64,000 nucleotides of DNA from contig NW_006499810.1 of NCBI RefSeq assembly GCF_000471905.2, positions 4,354,722 through 4,418,721 on the forward strand. Reading direction: 5' to 3'. Shown here piece after piece: positions 54,105-64,000 of this stretch. A program made the position numbers and the translations under genes. Every line of letters starts with the position of its first letter. Position 1 is the first letter of the stretch. Under the pieces are notes generated by a model. It had not been told where the DNA came from. It was given only the letters and a program-made list of their open reading frames with translations, and made no database searches. This DNA is from Amborella trichopoda. Taxonomy: Eukaryota > Streptophyta > Magnoliopsida > Amborellales > Amborellaceae.

Positions 54105-57100
54105 CATTAAGTCCTTTGTAACGGCTGATTCTTCTTGCCAAATCCCCTATGTGAAGAGGCCCCCAAGGGAAGGGGAAATCAGTGCCCGTAATTTTATGGG
54201 TAAAGTTTTATCAAGGGGTGAACCCATTTGGCTGACCCAGCCAGTGTACGATCCAGAGTGGCCTCTTAGCGTCACTTTCATTATGGACCCCGTATGCTTT
54301 TAAGTGCGAGAGGGCAATGATGGCAATGTCTGTATTGAAGAACGAATGGCACTTCTTCACTGTATGCATCGGAACATAGCTTCCGAGGAGAACTTGCCCA
54401 CCTTGGGAAAGAGAATGGTCTAGACGAAGGGATCACTGAGGTGGTCGGCAAAAGGCCTCCGGATTCAGGGAGAGCACCAATACTTGAATGGATACGCTTC
54501 CTGGACTGTCAAGGTGTTGGCTTTGTATGGAAGCGTTCTCGAGCGTGCTTCACTATTAGTAGCAGTCTAGTGTTTGGGTAGCTACTACGACCGTTGTTCT
54601 AATACAATAAAGGTATTGCTAAAGACGTGGAGCCATGTGAGCAATACTTGGCTTCTTGGTCATGGTGAAGCGGGAATCTCTATACTGGATCTTCACTTTA
54701 TTGGAGGTCTCTCAATGCTCGGGGCTACGTATGACAAGTTTGTGCCCTCAAACTCAGTCATCTTCAGTAGTGTTAACTTGGGGGGTGAAGAGTCGCCAGC
54801 CAGTCTACCAAAGATCTTTGAGGCCTATCGTCGATTGTAAGCCGATCTACCAATGGCAAGGTCACCTTTATAGAATGGGTGAAGTTCTTTTGCAGGGATT
54901 ATTCTGAGGGCGATCAGGGTACTCTAAAGGGGAAAGGGAAGGAAGTTGTAAAAGAGACACCTCCCATATATCAACTCGAGACCGGTGATGACCGTGTCTT
55001 CTTGGCTGCTTACTTGGCCCGATTCTTGTCTAAGTTTGTGCTTCTTGGCTGGGGGGACGACATTCGTACAGGGGAATTACAAGCGGCCTGTGACATGGCC
55101 GGAGGGCGTGGGTATGCCCTTGCTCAGCCAGTCCTGTGAAGCATATACCATGGCTTGGGGACCATCTCCTGTGGAAAAGCCTATAAGGGAAAAGAGGGAG
55201 GGAACGACATCATAGGAGGAGAAGCTTTTTTTAGAGAATTTAAATGTCTGCCCCCTCCGCATTACGTGTACGAGTGGCTAGGGGCTTATTTCCTTAACAC
55301 TTATGTCAAGCATCAGTGCTCAGGAAATTAATTGTGGCCCTTCTTAATGAGGATTGCGAACCAGAGGGCTATCTTCCATACCCCACGGGAAGCTCGGGGT
55401 CTGCTTGAAAATGATCTTTGAACATGAGACGGCTCCCCATTCCAGTCGGAAGCTTCACCGACCGTGCTTTTATTGATGAAATGGGGAAGGAAATGGACGG
55501 TGCCCCAACAACGATTAAGAAACTCATGTTCATGTTGAGCATTAGAGGGGGAGTCTTACCTTATCAGACTCCACACATTGCCCGGCGAGAGGGGTATATC
55601 CCCCACCGCTTCGCCCGTCTGCACGGGCTTGATCAAGGCTCCCCTTCTTGGTATTCTTTGAAAAGCTCTGGAGTAAGGTGTATAAGGGGAGGGCGGAAGA
55701 GTTTGGAACTTTTCGAGAGTGTTGGCTACTGGAGCATATACAGACTGCTTGGTCTATGTGTCTTGAAATGACAGAGACAAGCAAGTATGTGCTGCCTCAC
55801 TTCGGTAGGAGAGTTCGAACCACCAAGGCATATGTGAACTGGTGGAGAATCACCAGTAAGGGCTATTAGGAGAAGGATCACCCTTGGAAAGGAGTGAATG
55901 GTAACTGGCGCTAGGACAGCTGGCAAAGGAGGCTGGGGGATGCTCCTACTTCCGACATGGTGTTTGCCTTGGAATATCCCTCCAACTGATGGGCTTTGGG
56001 GCTTCCACGTGAGATAGCAGCTGATGAGGCCTCACTATAAGTCCTTCCAATGAAGACAATGATTGGGAGTGTCTTCAACAATCTCGGCTCGATCTTCGAA
56101 TGGGATGATGAGAGACAAGTCCTTGGTTACAGGAAGCATCCATCACAGGTCCTGAATGCCCTAATAGGGAGCAGTTCCCACAACAAATTGGCTAGAAGGT
56201 CTTCTCAAGGAGGTGGATCTGAGGCGACAGCTCCTACTCCAGCAAGGGGAAAGAAAAGAAAGCGCCCGACTGCTGCGGACACCCATGCAACGTCTTCAGC
56301 GAGTGGGCGGATTTGAAGGCAGATAACCAACAAGCTTCATGTGCTGTAAGAAACAGGAGGTAGGCCTTCCACTTCTAATCTTTTAAGAATTATTCTAATA
56401 TCACCCTTTGTTCTTTCGGAACCATTTTCTACTTTTGCTAAAATGTTTTCTTTTTCTTCAGAAATCGAGGCAGAGGACTCTGACAGCTCTGAGCCTAGTG
56501 GCATTGCTTCTGATCAGGAGGGGACTCCAGATCTTAAGGAGACACCCTTGAGTCCAAGGGTAGTTCCTGAGTCTGAGGCAGCTCAGGTGGAGATTGAGGA
56601 GGATAAAAGCCCCGAAGCAACTGCTCTAGATAAGGGCTCAGATGTCGATGTGGCCTCCATGCATGAGGAGTTTAGTGCCCCGACCAAGGCAGGGGTTATG
56701 GCTCGAGGAGAAGAGCCTGAAGTTGATAACGTGCCCGAGCACCAAGAGGTTGCCGCTCCCGTGGGCCCGAGTCATGAAGATGAGGGGACTAAGATCTTTG
56801 TGGCTGAGGTAATGACTATTGAAGGCGAGGGCCAAGTCGAGGAAGCCACATCCAAGGATGAGTCAGCTGGCGAAGGACAAAGAGAAGGGGCAATTCCTGA
56901 ACTTGATGATGTTGAGGTGATAGCCTAGGAGTGTGAGGAGCAAGGGGAACAGGTTCCTCTAAAGGCTATTAGGACAGAAGTAGGGGTCCTCAGAAGGGAG
57001 GGTCCAGACAGAGTGGCTGGCATCGAAGAGCCCATGCTGATTGAGGTCGGGGCTGTCCATGAGCTCAAAGGGGAAGAAGCTCTAGGCTTTTCCCTTATTT

Positions 57101-57791
57101 CAAAGGAGCCAGTGGCTCAAATAGCTATCTCTTCAACAAGCTCTGTCCTTGAGGTCAAGGTGTCTTTCGTAGTGGTGGCCTTAACAGCACCGTCCAGGCC
57201 AGTTTTCGGTGATGTTTCTAGTATGATTAAAGGCATGCTTAGAGCAGGCCTTCAGGGCTGGAGGGAGTTGCCTTTCAATGAGCTGGGAGAAGGTTTGGCC
57301 AGGTTGAGAGAGTTTGCTGGGACTACTGCCCTCAGGACGGCGCCATAGGTGCTTTTTCATTTTGGTGCAATTCTAAACGAGTTGCAGAGCTAGCCAAGAA
57401 GCCAGAAGGGTAGCCTCGTTGGAAGAGCTGATGTTGCATAGTAGTGAGAAGATAGATGATTGTATTGAGAAGAAAGCCTAAATAGCTGGCCGCCAACAGG
57501 ACCTCAAGAATGAGGCACAAGGGAGCTTCAAGAGAATGATCGAAGTCGGAGAGGCAATGCAAATACGGAAAGAAGAATTCACGAGCCTTGAGACAGAGAT
57601 GGCTCAATGGAAGGCCATGGAGGCCTCTTTGGATGTAGATTTGTCCGAACTCGAGGCACAATTGAGTCGGAAACTGTGGTGATGACAGAGGTAACTCAAA
57701 CAGTCGCGGAGCTTAAGGCACGTGTTCAAGGCATCGAGACTTCTCCTGAAGTGGGTACCGCAAAGATCAATAAGATGATTGATCATTTATG
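54105..57791 (+). pseudogene. aORF of element C with plant mobile domain (PMD), convergent with gag-protease
   Basis: Long decayed coding region in shifting frames. Start: FVTADSSCQIPYVKRPPREG and PIWLTQPVYDPEWPLSVTF (54105-54300). PMD blocks: GEAGISILDLHFIGGLSMLG with YDKFVPSN (about 54660-54760), FLAAYLARFLSKFVLLGWGD (about 54998), and YVYEWLGAYFLNTY (about 55262). Second half: LDQGSPSWYSL and QTAWSMCLEMTETSKYVL (55630-55800), KRKRPTAAD (56260), an acidic linker (56443-56928), and a coiled-coil-like end finishing at 57791 with INKMIDHL. These match the PMD (PF10536) family found in plant transposons and MAIN-like host proteins. No ATG is clear. At least eight stops. Function in the element is unknown. 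Confidence 0.7.
56346..56461 (+). other. Predicted intron in the aORF of C
   Basis: Donor GTAAGA at 56346 (alternative GTAGGC at 56360) and acceptor TTTTCTTTTTCTTCAG ending at 56461, with a T-rich, non-coding interior. It separates the KRKRPTAAD exon from the acidic linker. Its orientation supports plus-strand transcription. Confidence 0.5.
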
Positions 57792-59069
57792 AGCACGTCA
57801 TTTCCCTTCTTGTTTTTTTTTCCTAGCACTTGTAAAAGTTTTGACTGATGAATAAAGTGCTTCTCTTTTTTATTGACTTTAATAGATGGTTTTGTTCTCT
57901 CTTTACTTTTACTGTGCTTCATGTGATTCTGTTGAATGCCTCTTGACACTTTCCTCGTTCTAAGAGACTAATACCCTTGGCCTTGTTTAACCCCATGGTG
58001 GACTGTCGCGACTCGAATAGCTTCGAAATAGGGAGTCGTTGCATTTCTCCTTTCAATGTCTGATTGGACAAGGGCTCATAGTTCATTTTCCTCTTCATTT
58101 GGTGAGCCGGATTCCTATAGACAGTCTAATCATGAGGGCCTCGACCTCTGTTGGTGGCGTGTTTAGTTCAAGCTCAACATAGCTTTTAATCTCCGGCACA
58201 AACTCTTTGAGATGCTTTAAAGCAGTACGCATGACCTTCAATTGACTCTGAAGACTCTAGACTTCGATCCTCAAGTCTGCTAGAGGATCCTACCCTTGAG
58301 GTGGAGGAAGTTGCCCTTCACCAAACGTCTCTCCCGAGAGGTCGGGGAAAGGTAAAACTTATAGCTGGATAACAGTTTGAGGAACATCCTATGTACTTAT
58401 AGCAACCGGACTTTGAAAACCTTTTCGTGGCAGTTGTCGCACTGCTTTGGCTTTCAAAAGTGCAATGGGGATATGCAGGACTTTCTGATGGTCCGGCGTA
58501 TAGGTGATCCTTGGAGCTGGGAGTTCTACCCCCATGGCTTGCTCGATCTGAGAAATGACTTTTGGTTCATTTTTCGGCAAAGGTGGCCTAAAACTAGGGG
58601 CAGAATGTGAAGACACTTTTTCAAAGGAAGGAGGAGTTTCTTGAGGGATGATGGTTGGGATGTTAGAATGAAGAGTAGTTGGGGGTAAAATTCTGCCCTG
58701 CCTTTCTTCCTCCTTGAACATATTGATTAACGTCCTCTCAACATCCTCAACATCTTCATGAGACAAAGGTGCATTCTTACTTGTAGCCTCATGACCTTAT
58801 CCTCAGCTTCTGAGGTGACATGAAATAATATTTTGCATCTTCATAGTGAGTTTCGGCCACAAGGAATGGTCAGCATAGACTGTATGTTGTCTCTCGTCTC
58901 TGCTATACTTGAAACATTGGTGCAATGTTGATGGAACCACCCCCTAAACTAACCGATGAGAATATTGTAGGAAGTGTCGGTGTCGATTACATGAAATTGG
59001 GCGTAATCATTTAGCTCATCAATCTTAAAACAAAGGCATATCGTGTCAGCTGGCTTCTCTTTTGATTGG
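57792..59069 (-). pseudogene. C-terminal end of gag-protease polyprotein, element C
   Basis: 58766-58389 is an open minus-strand frame with MFKEEERQGRILPPTTLHSN and ELPAPRITYTPDHQKVLHIP, matching A and B. About 58230-58060 has the LKHLKEFVPEIKSYVEL block in a broken frame. It ends about 150 bp from the aORF stop. No polymerase. Confidence 0.6.
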
Positions 59070-59555
59070 TTAAACCCTTGAACTAAGATCTTCGGACCTC
59101 AAACCTAATTTAGTAAGGATCCTTCTTGGAATGAGGTTGACTACCAACCTTCCATCTAACATGTTTCTGTTGATGGGGCATGCATGTAATTCACCAGCAA
59201 CAAAGAGAGGGCGATTATGAAACTTTTCCCCTAATTGCAGATCGTCCTCTGAAAAGGTGATTGGCATACGTCCTTGTAGAATTGTCGGGTCTACCTTGAT
59301 ATGTTCTACTTCTGTCTCATACACTTCTGGGTTAGAGAGATCTTGAACCAAAGCCATCCCGTAATCATTTGAAAGCATGAGGGAGTCGTAGATGCTGACA
59401 ACGGTAGGAAGCTTCAGTAGATGCCATATCACATCATATTTCATCTTTTCTTGATCAAGGCTTTGTGCTCCTGATCCTACCACTGATTTGGTGGGCATAT
59501 TGGGTTGAGGAGCATGTTTGGGTTTATTTTGGCTGGCTGGCTGACTTGATTGCAC
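59070..59555 (-). pseudogene. Retropepsin-type protease region, element C
   Basis: 161-residue frame: TKSVVGSGAQSLDQEKMKYD, LLKLPTVVSIYDSLMLSNDY, VYETEVEHIKVDPTILQGRM, and NMLDGRLVVNLIPRRILTKL. The active-site loop is DGRL, so both the Gly and the Ser of D-x-G-S are lost. The frame then breaks before the LLGRPW block. Confidence 0.7.
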
Positions 59556-60800
59556 AACAGCCTTGGTTTGAGTGATGGAATTTTAACATTTTGGAAGAGA
59601 TTGAGTGTATGGGATAAAAGGGGTCCCAGGAAATTTGAGGGTAGGAGGATTGTCTAAGGTATTGAGCTTAGGAAGAAGTCTAGGGAGCTGTAGGATACGG
59701 AAGTTAGTCTTTGGATTAAGGGGCAGTGGCCGACTAGGGAAGTTCAAGGTGCTTCTATGGTGGAGGCTGCAGCATCCTCCCTTATCTAAGATTTATTAGC
59801 CCCATGGTGGGTATTGCTCTTGAAATTTGCACCATGTGGCAAGCTCCATGAGAATAGGAGCTTTACCTCCTCGACTCTCTCAATCTCTGCCCAAAGTTAG
59901 GCTCAGATGGCAACTGGGGTTTCTTTGGCTTCGACTTCTTGCGCTTCTTTGATGAAGGTGGTTCTGCCTTGGCTTTAACTGTTAGGACATCGGCAACTGT
60001 TAAGAATCCCGCTGCTTGTGCCAGGGCCTTTCTCAATCACTTTCGCTGCATCTTTGTTATGTTTGATCCCTCAAGTTCTATATCAAGAAACTTAAAGTCT
60101 GGACATATCAAGGTTGTACGTGCAAGAGGCATAGATGAAGAAGAATGAGAAGTAGGAGAAGGTTTAGAAGGGTTAGAAAATGGGGGACTGTTAAGGACAT
60201 TCCCTTCATCAGACCGATCTGGGCAGCTTTTTATGTCATCACCAGGATTGGACAGTTGCAGGGGGTCTTTTAGGTCTTTCCCTTACTTAGACCATCAGGG
60301 AGTGCTTTTAACGTCGTCACCCTCATCGGACGTGTGCAAGGGGTCTTTTTGGTCTTTCTTTTGCTTAGACCGTTGGGGAGTGCTTTTAATGTCGTCACCC
60401 TCATTGGATGTTTGATGAGTGGCAGATGGCACGGGGACGTCCTCTTGATGGGATGAAGAAAGAAAAAGGATCGTATCGGGGATGAAGTCCAACAAAGTTG
60501 GCAACAGAGGAAGGGGCTTAAGAAATTCCTGCTCAACTGTGGGTTGAGCGGTCTTGTTTCTTGGGCGAGCAGTCCTTGGTGACCGTCTCTTTCTGGTTTA
60601 CTGATGTGATGTTTGATTCATCTCGCTGAGGAGGCAAACCACTCTAGCATGGTGAACCGCTTCTCGTCTTAAGGACTTGATTCTACTTCGACCATGGTAG
60701 ATATTAATGGCTAGGAAATCGAGGGTTCCACAGAGTTTAAGTCATTGATCAGACAGTCCTGCGTTGTGAGATCTTCTTGCCCCGAGGACGCGATTTAGGG
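59556..60800 (-). pseudogene. Linker between zinc knuckles and protease, element C
   Basis: Broken minus-strand frames. 60504-60295 carries the repeated DEGDDVKSTPQRSKQKKDQK segment. Elsewhere only short open stretches remain. Confidence 0.5.
60235..60430 (-). repeat. 78-nt (26-residue) repeat, element C
   Basis: GTCATCACC / GTCGTCACCCTCATCGGA / GTCGTCACCCTCATTGGA at 60235, 60313 and 60391: exactly 78 nt apart, so the frame is kept. Confidence 0.75.
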
Positions 60801-61724
60801 ATCACTTACAGGGAGGTTTTAAAATTCTTGACACTCCTGCATCTTCTTCACGAATATATCAAGGAAAGTTGTGCTTGCACCTTCTTCACGAATATATCAA
60901 GGAAAGTTGTGCTTTATAACAAATAATGATCTCATATTTGTTGGAATGGGCACCAATGATCTTCAGTCCCCTTAGCAAGGCGGCGGGGTTGCCTTGCCTG
61001 CTTTAGTGTGATTATACCTTCCTGAAGCATTATAATGAAGAGGGCATAGAGGATAGCCGACATTTCGTCCTCCTCTTGAATGATTACAGCATGGGAGGCC
61101 TCAGTTGCACCGAAGGCCTTCTTTCAATCTTCAAGCTTTATCTGACGTTTCATAATCAAGGCCTCAATGATATCCTTTAGCGTGTAGCAGTCATCTGTGG
61201 GATGATTGATCCTTCGATGGTAGGCATAATAATTTGCCTTAGTATCAAGGGCAGATTGCTCAATGAACCTGGCTTCTGGAAGCTAGATCATGTTCTGCTC
61301 CAATAATAACTGGAACAATGTAGGGAACCATTCCTTCTCAAAGGGATAGACCTTATTCCTATGCCTGCTGAAATAATCACTTCGATCAAAGTTGGCTGGT
61401 GGAGGTACCCAATTGTACGACTGTTGCTGCTTGGCAGCGTGGGGTGTTACCTTCATCGTGCTTACCTCTTCAGAGAGGTCCAAAGATTGAGATGGAGATT
61501 TCTTTGAATCAATAACCATAATGGTTGCACTAATTACCCTTTCTGTTGGCTGCCCCGTGTGTTATTTCGAGAGCCACCATTGTCCCGGTTGTTCACTGAA
61601 CATGTAGATGGTTGTCGTGCCCCACCATGACGGCGTGACAAACTTTATATAAAAAATGATTTAGAGATCAAATTTGACATGGAGGTCAGATTAGAGGCCT
61701 CGACATGTAGAGCGATTTCAGGTC
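60801..61724 (-). pseudogene. Zinc-knuckle region of gag, element C
   Basis: 61519-61283 includes KQQQSYNWVPPPANFDRSDY and YPFEKEWFPTLFQLLLEQNM. The first knuckle reads YAYHRRINHPTDDC (about 61233-61192) with Cys to Tyr and Gly to Asn. A second, broken one lies further left. A 25-27-bp direct duplication (CACCTTCTTCACGAATATAT and after) is seen at about 60843-60895. Confidence 0.6.
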
Positions 61725-62495
61725 TCATGTTTCGCTCTTCTCAGGCAAAGGATTAGCATGGCGGGAAGCTAAGTTTCTCCATCTTGATATGAATTGAACT
61801 ATGGGCTCATCAGGGTCATGAGTCAAGGTGAGAAGCTCGATGGTTTGAATTTCTCTCTCGACCTCATAGAAGCATTGATAGAACAGTTTCCCCATCTCCT
61901 CCCACGTATGCACCTAGTTTGGAGGAAATCGGGCATACCATTGGAATGCTGGGCCATCAAAGGTCTCAACAAACTGGCAGAGAAGACATCTTCTGTCAGC
62001 TGCTGTCTCTCGACATGCTGCCTAGAAGTGGGCGATATGGTGGTTTGGTGAGGTGGTTCCACTGAATAGAGGAAAATTCCCTTTCTTATAGTCAGAGGGG
62101 AACGAGACTTGATCAATATAGGAAGGAGATGGTCTTTGATAAGGCGTCGCACCCTGCATGCCAAAAGTTTGTCTGTTCTTTAGGCTATGGGTGACCATAG
62201 CGTCAATATCTGACTGAGAAACTAGATGAGGGACAAAATTGTCCTGTGAGGTAGACGGAGGAGGCCGCCGTGGGGGTACACCATCAGAGTGATGGGAAAT
62301 GGCCTCATGGTTAGCCGGCTGGTGTGCAGTGTTAATACGATCGATCTTCTCCATCATCACGTGCGCCATGTCCTCAAACTTGTTCATCCAATCTTCCTGC
62401 GCATCACCTGGCTCGCTTATGACCATTACACTGACTGTTTCTCTAGGGAGGTCAACATTAGTGGCAGCTAAGGGCTTGCGAGCATGACGGGTCAT
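61725..62495 (-). pseudogene. gag (capsid-like domain), element C
   Basis: ATG at 62495 gives MTRHARKPLAATNVDLPRET, then VMVISEPGDAQEDWMNKFED, and YIDQVSFPSDYKKGNFPLFS. A TAG at about 62022 (after IAHF) and a second TAG just before VHTWEEMGKLFYQCFYEVER (about 61915) break it. LLTLTHDPDEPIVQFISRWR follows and the frame stops near 61725. Same protein as in A and B. Confidence 0.75.
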
Positions 62496-63544
62496 ACATG
62501 GTAGGTTAGTAAATAAGGGGTTAGCATGCCCTGATTGAACTCAACTTCTGTACGTTTGGACCGATTCTCGACGTTCTTGGGACCATGGCTGAGAAGCCGG
62601 TTCATGACATTCTTGGGACCGTGGACGTTGAGTGGCTAAGTCTTCCTTTGTGACGGTAACCACAGCACAGAGCTCATTGAGCTCTTCTTCAAGCTTCATG
62701 GTCTGAAGGGGGTAGAAGGGATTTAGGTGAAGAGGGTGGTCAAAATTGGCTGTTTTGACTGCCTTGGTCACCTCCCTAGTCAAAATTCGCAGACCTCTAT
62801 CGCGTTTAGCCTTGAGGTTTTGATGGACCTCGCGTCAAAACTACGATCCAGATTGCAGCTGGTAAACTCATCTTGTACAGGAGAGAGCTATCTTAATCAA
62901 GTGTGGAAATGGATGAGGGCTAGGAACTGGAGTCATCCTGGGCCGGGGAGGATGAAGGACTCGATCTTTCGTGAGGTTCATTCCCCGAGCTCTCTTATGA
63001 GCTCCAAAGACATGACCAAAGTGTCGTGGCTGGTTCAGGATGGTACACTTGTGGAAAACCTTCGAGTACAAAGGCTGAAGGCGCTTGCTCGATGAAGGAG
63101 AAGCAGGGTCGACTCATGAGGAGGCTTGAGTCGAGGACGACGGGAGGCCTAAGATGGCGACACGTGTGTGCCCCTTGAAGAAGGATTATGGGAGACCTGA
63201 GGGTCAACCCGAGATAGTGTAAGTGATCTGGCCTTAAGAGGCGGAGAACTACAAATAGGTGTCTGTACAAGAACAGGTGCAAGCCTGCGCCTTATGCCGT
63301 GTGCTTGTGAGCGTTTAGGAGAAGGACGAGAAGGTCGTCTCTTATGTACTCGGGTTGGCGCAATAATGGCGTTGCCTTGAGCAGTGAGATGTACATGAGT
63401 GGCTTGCACAGGATCTGGCCTTGTGAGGTTCGATCTTGAACACGGTCTTGAGGCAACAGAAGGGTTGCCCCGGAGTGTGACTCAAGTGGGTGATCCACGA
63501 GCCTTGTGGTGTGTGTGAGGGCTGAAGACCATGGGGTTTCCGCC
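62496..63544 (-). pseudogene. Leader and upstream coding remnants, element C
   Basis: 62783-62541 reads MKLEEELNELCAVVTVTKED and ECHEPASQPWSQERRESVQT, in broken continuity with gag, and matches 39855-40007 of B. 62800-63540 matches 20880-21060 of A and 37200-37577 of B as short words. No intact gene. Confidence 0.45.
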
Positions 63545-63982
63545 TCAATGTGTTGAGACTCTAAGGATGGAGACCAACGGTGTAGGAATGTGGGGGGTAG
63601 CCTTATGGCGACCCATAGGAGCAATGCCAACTTGCCTGCCTTTTACTGAAAGGGATTGGGCAGCCTTCTGGCATACCTCAGGAACTCGACCAGCAAGTGA
63701 CTTGCCGGTGGCTGGGTGCATGTTGTGTAGGGTAACATAAGTGCTGCCCATGCATGGTGCCTTGGTGGAGTTTCTAATAGAGCGAAGAGATGGGGAGTGA
63801 GGGACCTTCAAGTCCTTCCTCACACTAGTCCAGGTTAAGACTTGGGAGCTAGAAAAGGGGTCTTTACTTAAGAGGATGGTCGAGAACGAAGTCGAAGGAC
63901 CTTGTTCCCTAGAGATACTCTCGAAAAAGGGGATAAGAAAATCCCTGATTTGGATAAATGGGTTACATAACCCAACAACCAT
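63545..63982 (-). pseudogene. Conserved coding remnant upstream of gag (ORF1-like), element C
   Basis: 145-residue frame with RKDLKVPHSPSLRS, TKAPCMGSTYVTLHNMHPAT and GKSLAGRVPEVCQKAAQSLS. It aligns with B at 36771-36970 (RRDLKVPDSPLPRP, HLATGKSLPSHITEACRKTA). Peptide-level conservation between two copies suggests former coding function. Identity unknown. Confidence 0.45.
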
Positions 63983-64000
63983 AAGTTAATTGGAAAAGAG

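Larger units (their letters stand above)
46478..64000 (-). mobile_element. Element C: minus-strand non-autonomous element, inserted in B
   Basis: 3' LTR terminus at 46478 (CTAACA on the minus strand), inside the aORF of B. Then LTR copy IV, plus-strand aORF leader and ORF (to 57791), minus-strand C-terminal and protease region (from about 59555), linker repeats, zinc region, gag (62495) and leader up to the window edge. Same gene content and lack of polymerase as A and B. Confidence 0.7.

Overview
This window looks like gene-poor, repeat-rich nuclear DNA of a seed plant, probably an angiosperm with a large genome. The clues are Ty3/gypsy gag-protease remnants of the Tat/Ogre type, a primer-binding site (PBS) complementary to tRNA-Arg, plant mobile domain (PMD) coding remnants, plant telo-box motifs, and no recognisable host gene. 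I cannot name the species. Almost every long open reading frame is either a decayed retroelement frame or an artefact of GA/CT-rich tandem repeats. All identifications come from reading the sequence and comparing copies within the window; no database search was run.

Layout. (1) 1-6178: left-truncated minus-strand element Z: an LTR with tandem repeats, then a decayed plus-strand ORF. (2) 6179-24421: minus-strand element A: 3' LTR on the left with its true end at 6179; plus-strand antisense ORF (aORF, 14774-15606) behind a plus-strand TATA/leader; minus-strand gag, zinc knuckles and protease (20387 down to 15949); PBS at 21869-21886; 5' LTR 21890-24421, truncated. (3) 24422-26166: plus-strand LTR fragment ending exactly at the family's 3' terminus. 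(4) 26167-29129: remnant of plus-strand element D, with a minus-strand PMD-like aORF, short tandem repeats and a polypurine tract. (5) 29130-36530: one 7.4-kb plus-strand LTR whose U3 holds five tandem ~1.1-kb promoter-like units. (6) 36531-46477: plus-strand element B: PBS, leader with an upstream coding remnant, a ~2.3-kb foreign insert, gag, three CCHC knuckles, protease, then the 3' part of a minus-strand aORF, cut off at 46477. (7) 46478-64000: minus-strand element C inserted into B: 3' LTR (with a 541-N gap), plus-strand aORF 54105-57791, minus-strand protease, zinc region and gag up to 62495, and leader; its 5' LTR lies beyond the window.

The unifying picture is a family of large non-autonomous retrotransposons. 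In three independent copies (A, B, C) gag-protease runs directly into a convergent aORF carrying PMD motifs, and reverse transcriptase, RNase H and integrase are missing at the same place. The LTRs (at least 3.3 kb, 7.4 kb where both ends are visible) carry a conserved splice donor and acceptor that bracket a tandem array different in each copy. U3 regions are filled with further tandem repeats, including short palindromes, telo-box promoters and motifs resembling the PBS. All coding regions are broken by stops and frameshifts, so any mobility would have relied on proteins supplied in trans.
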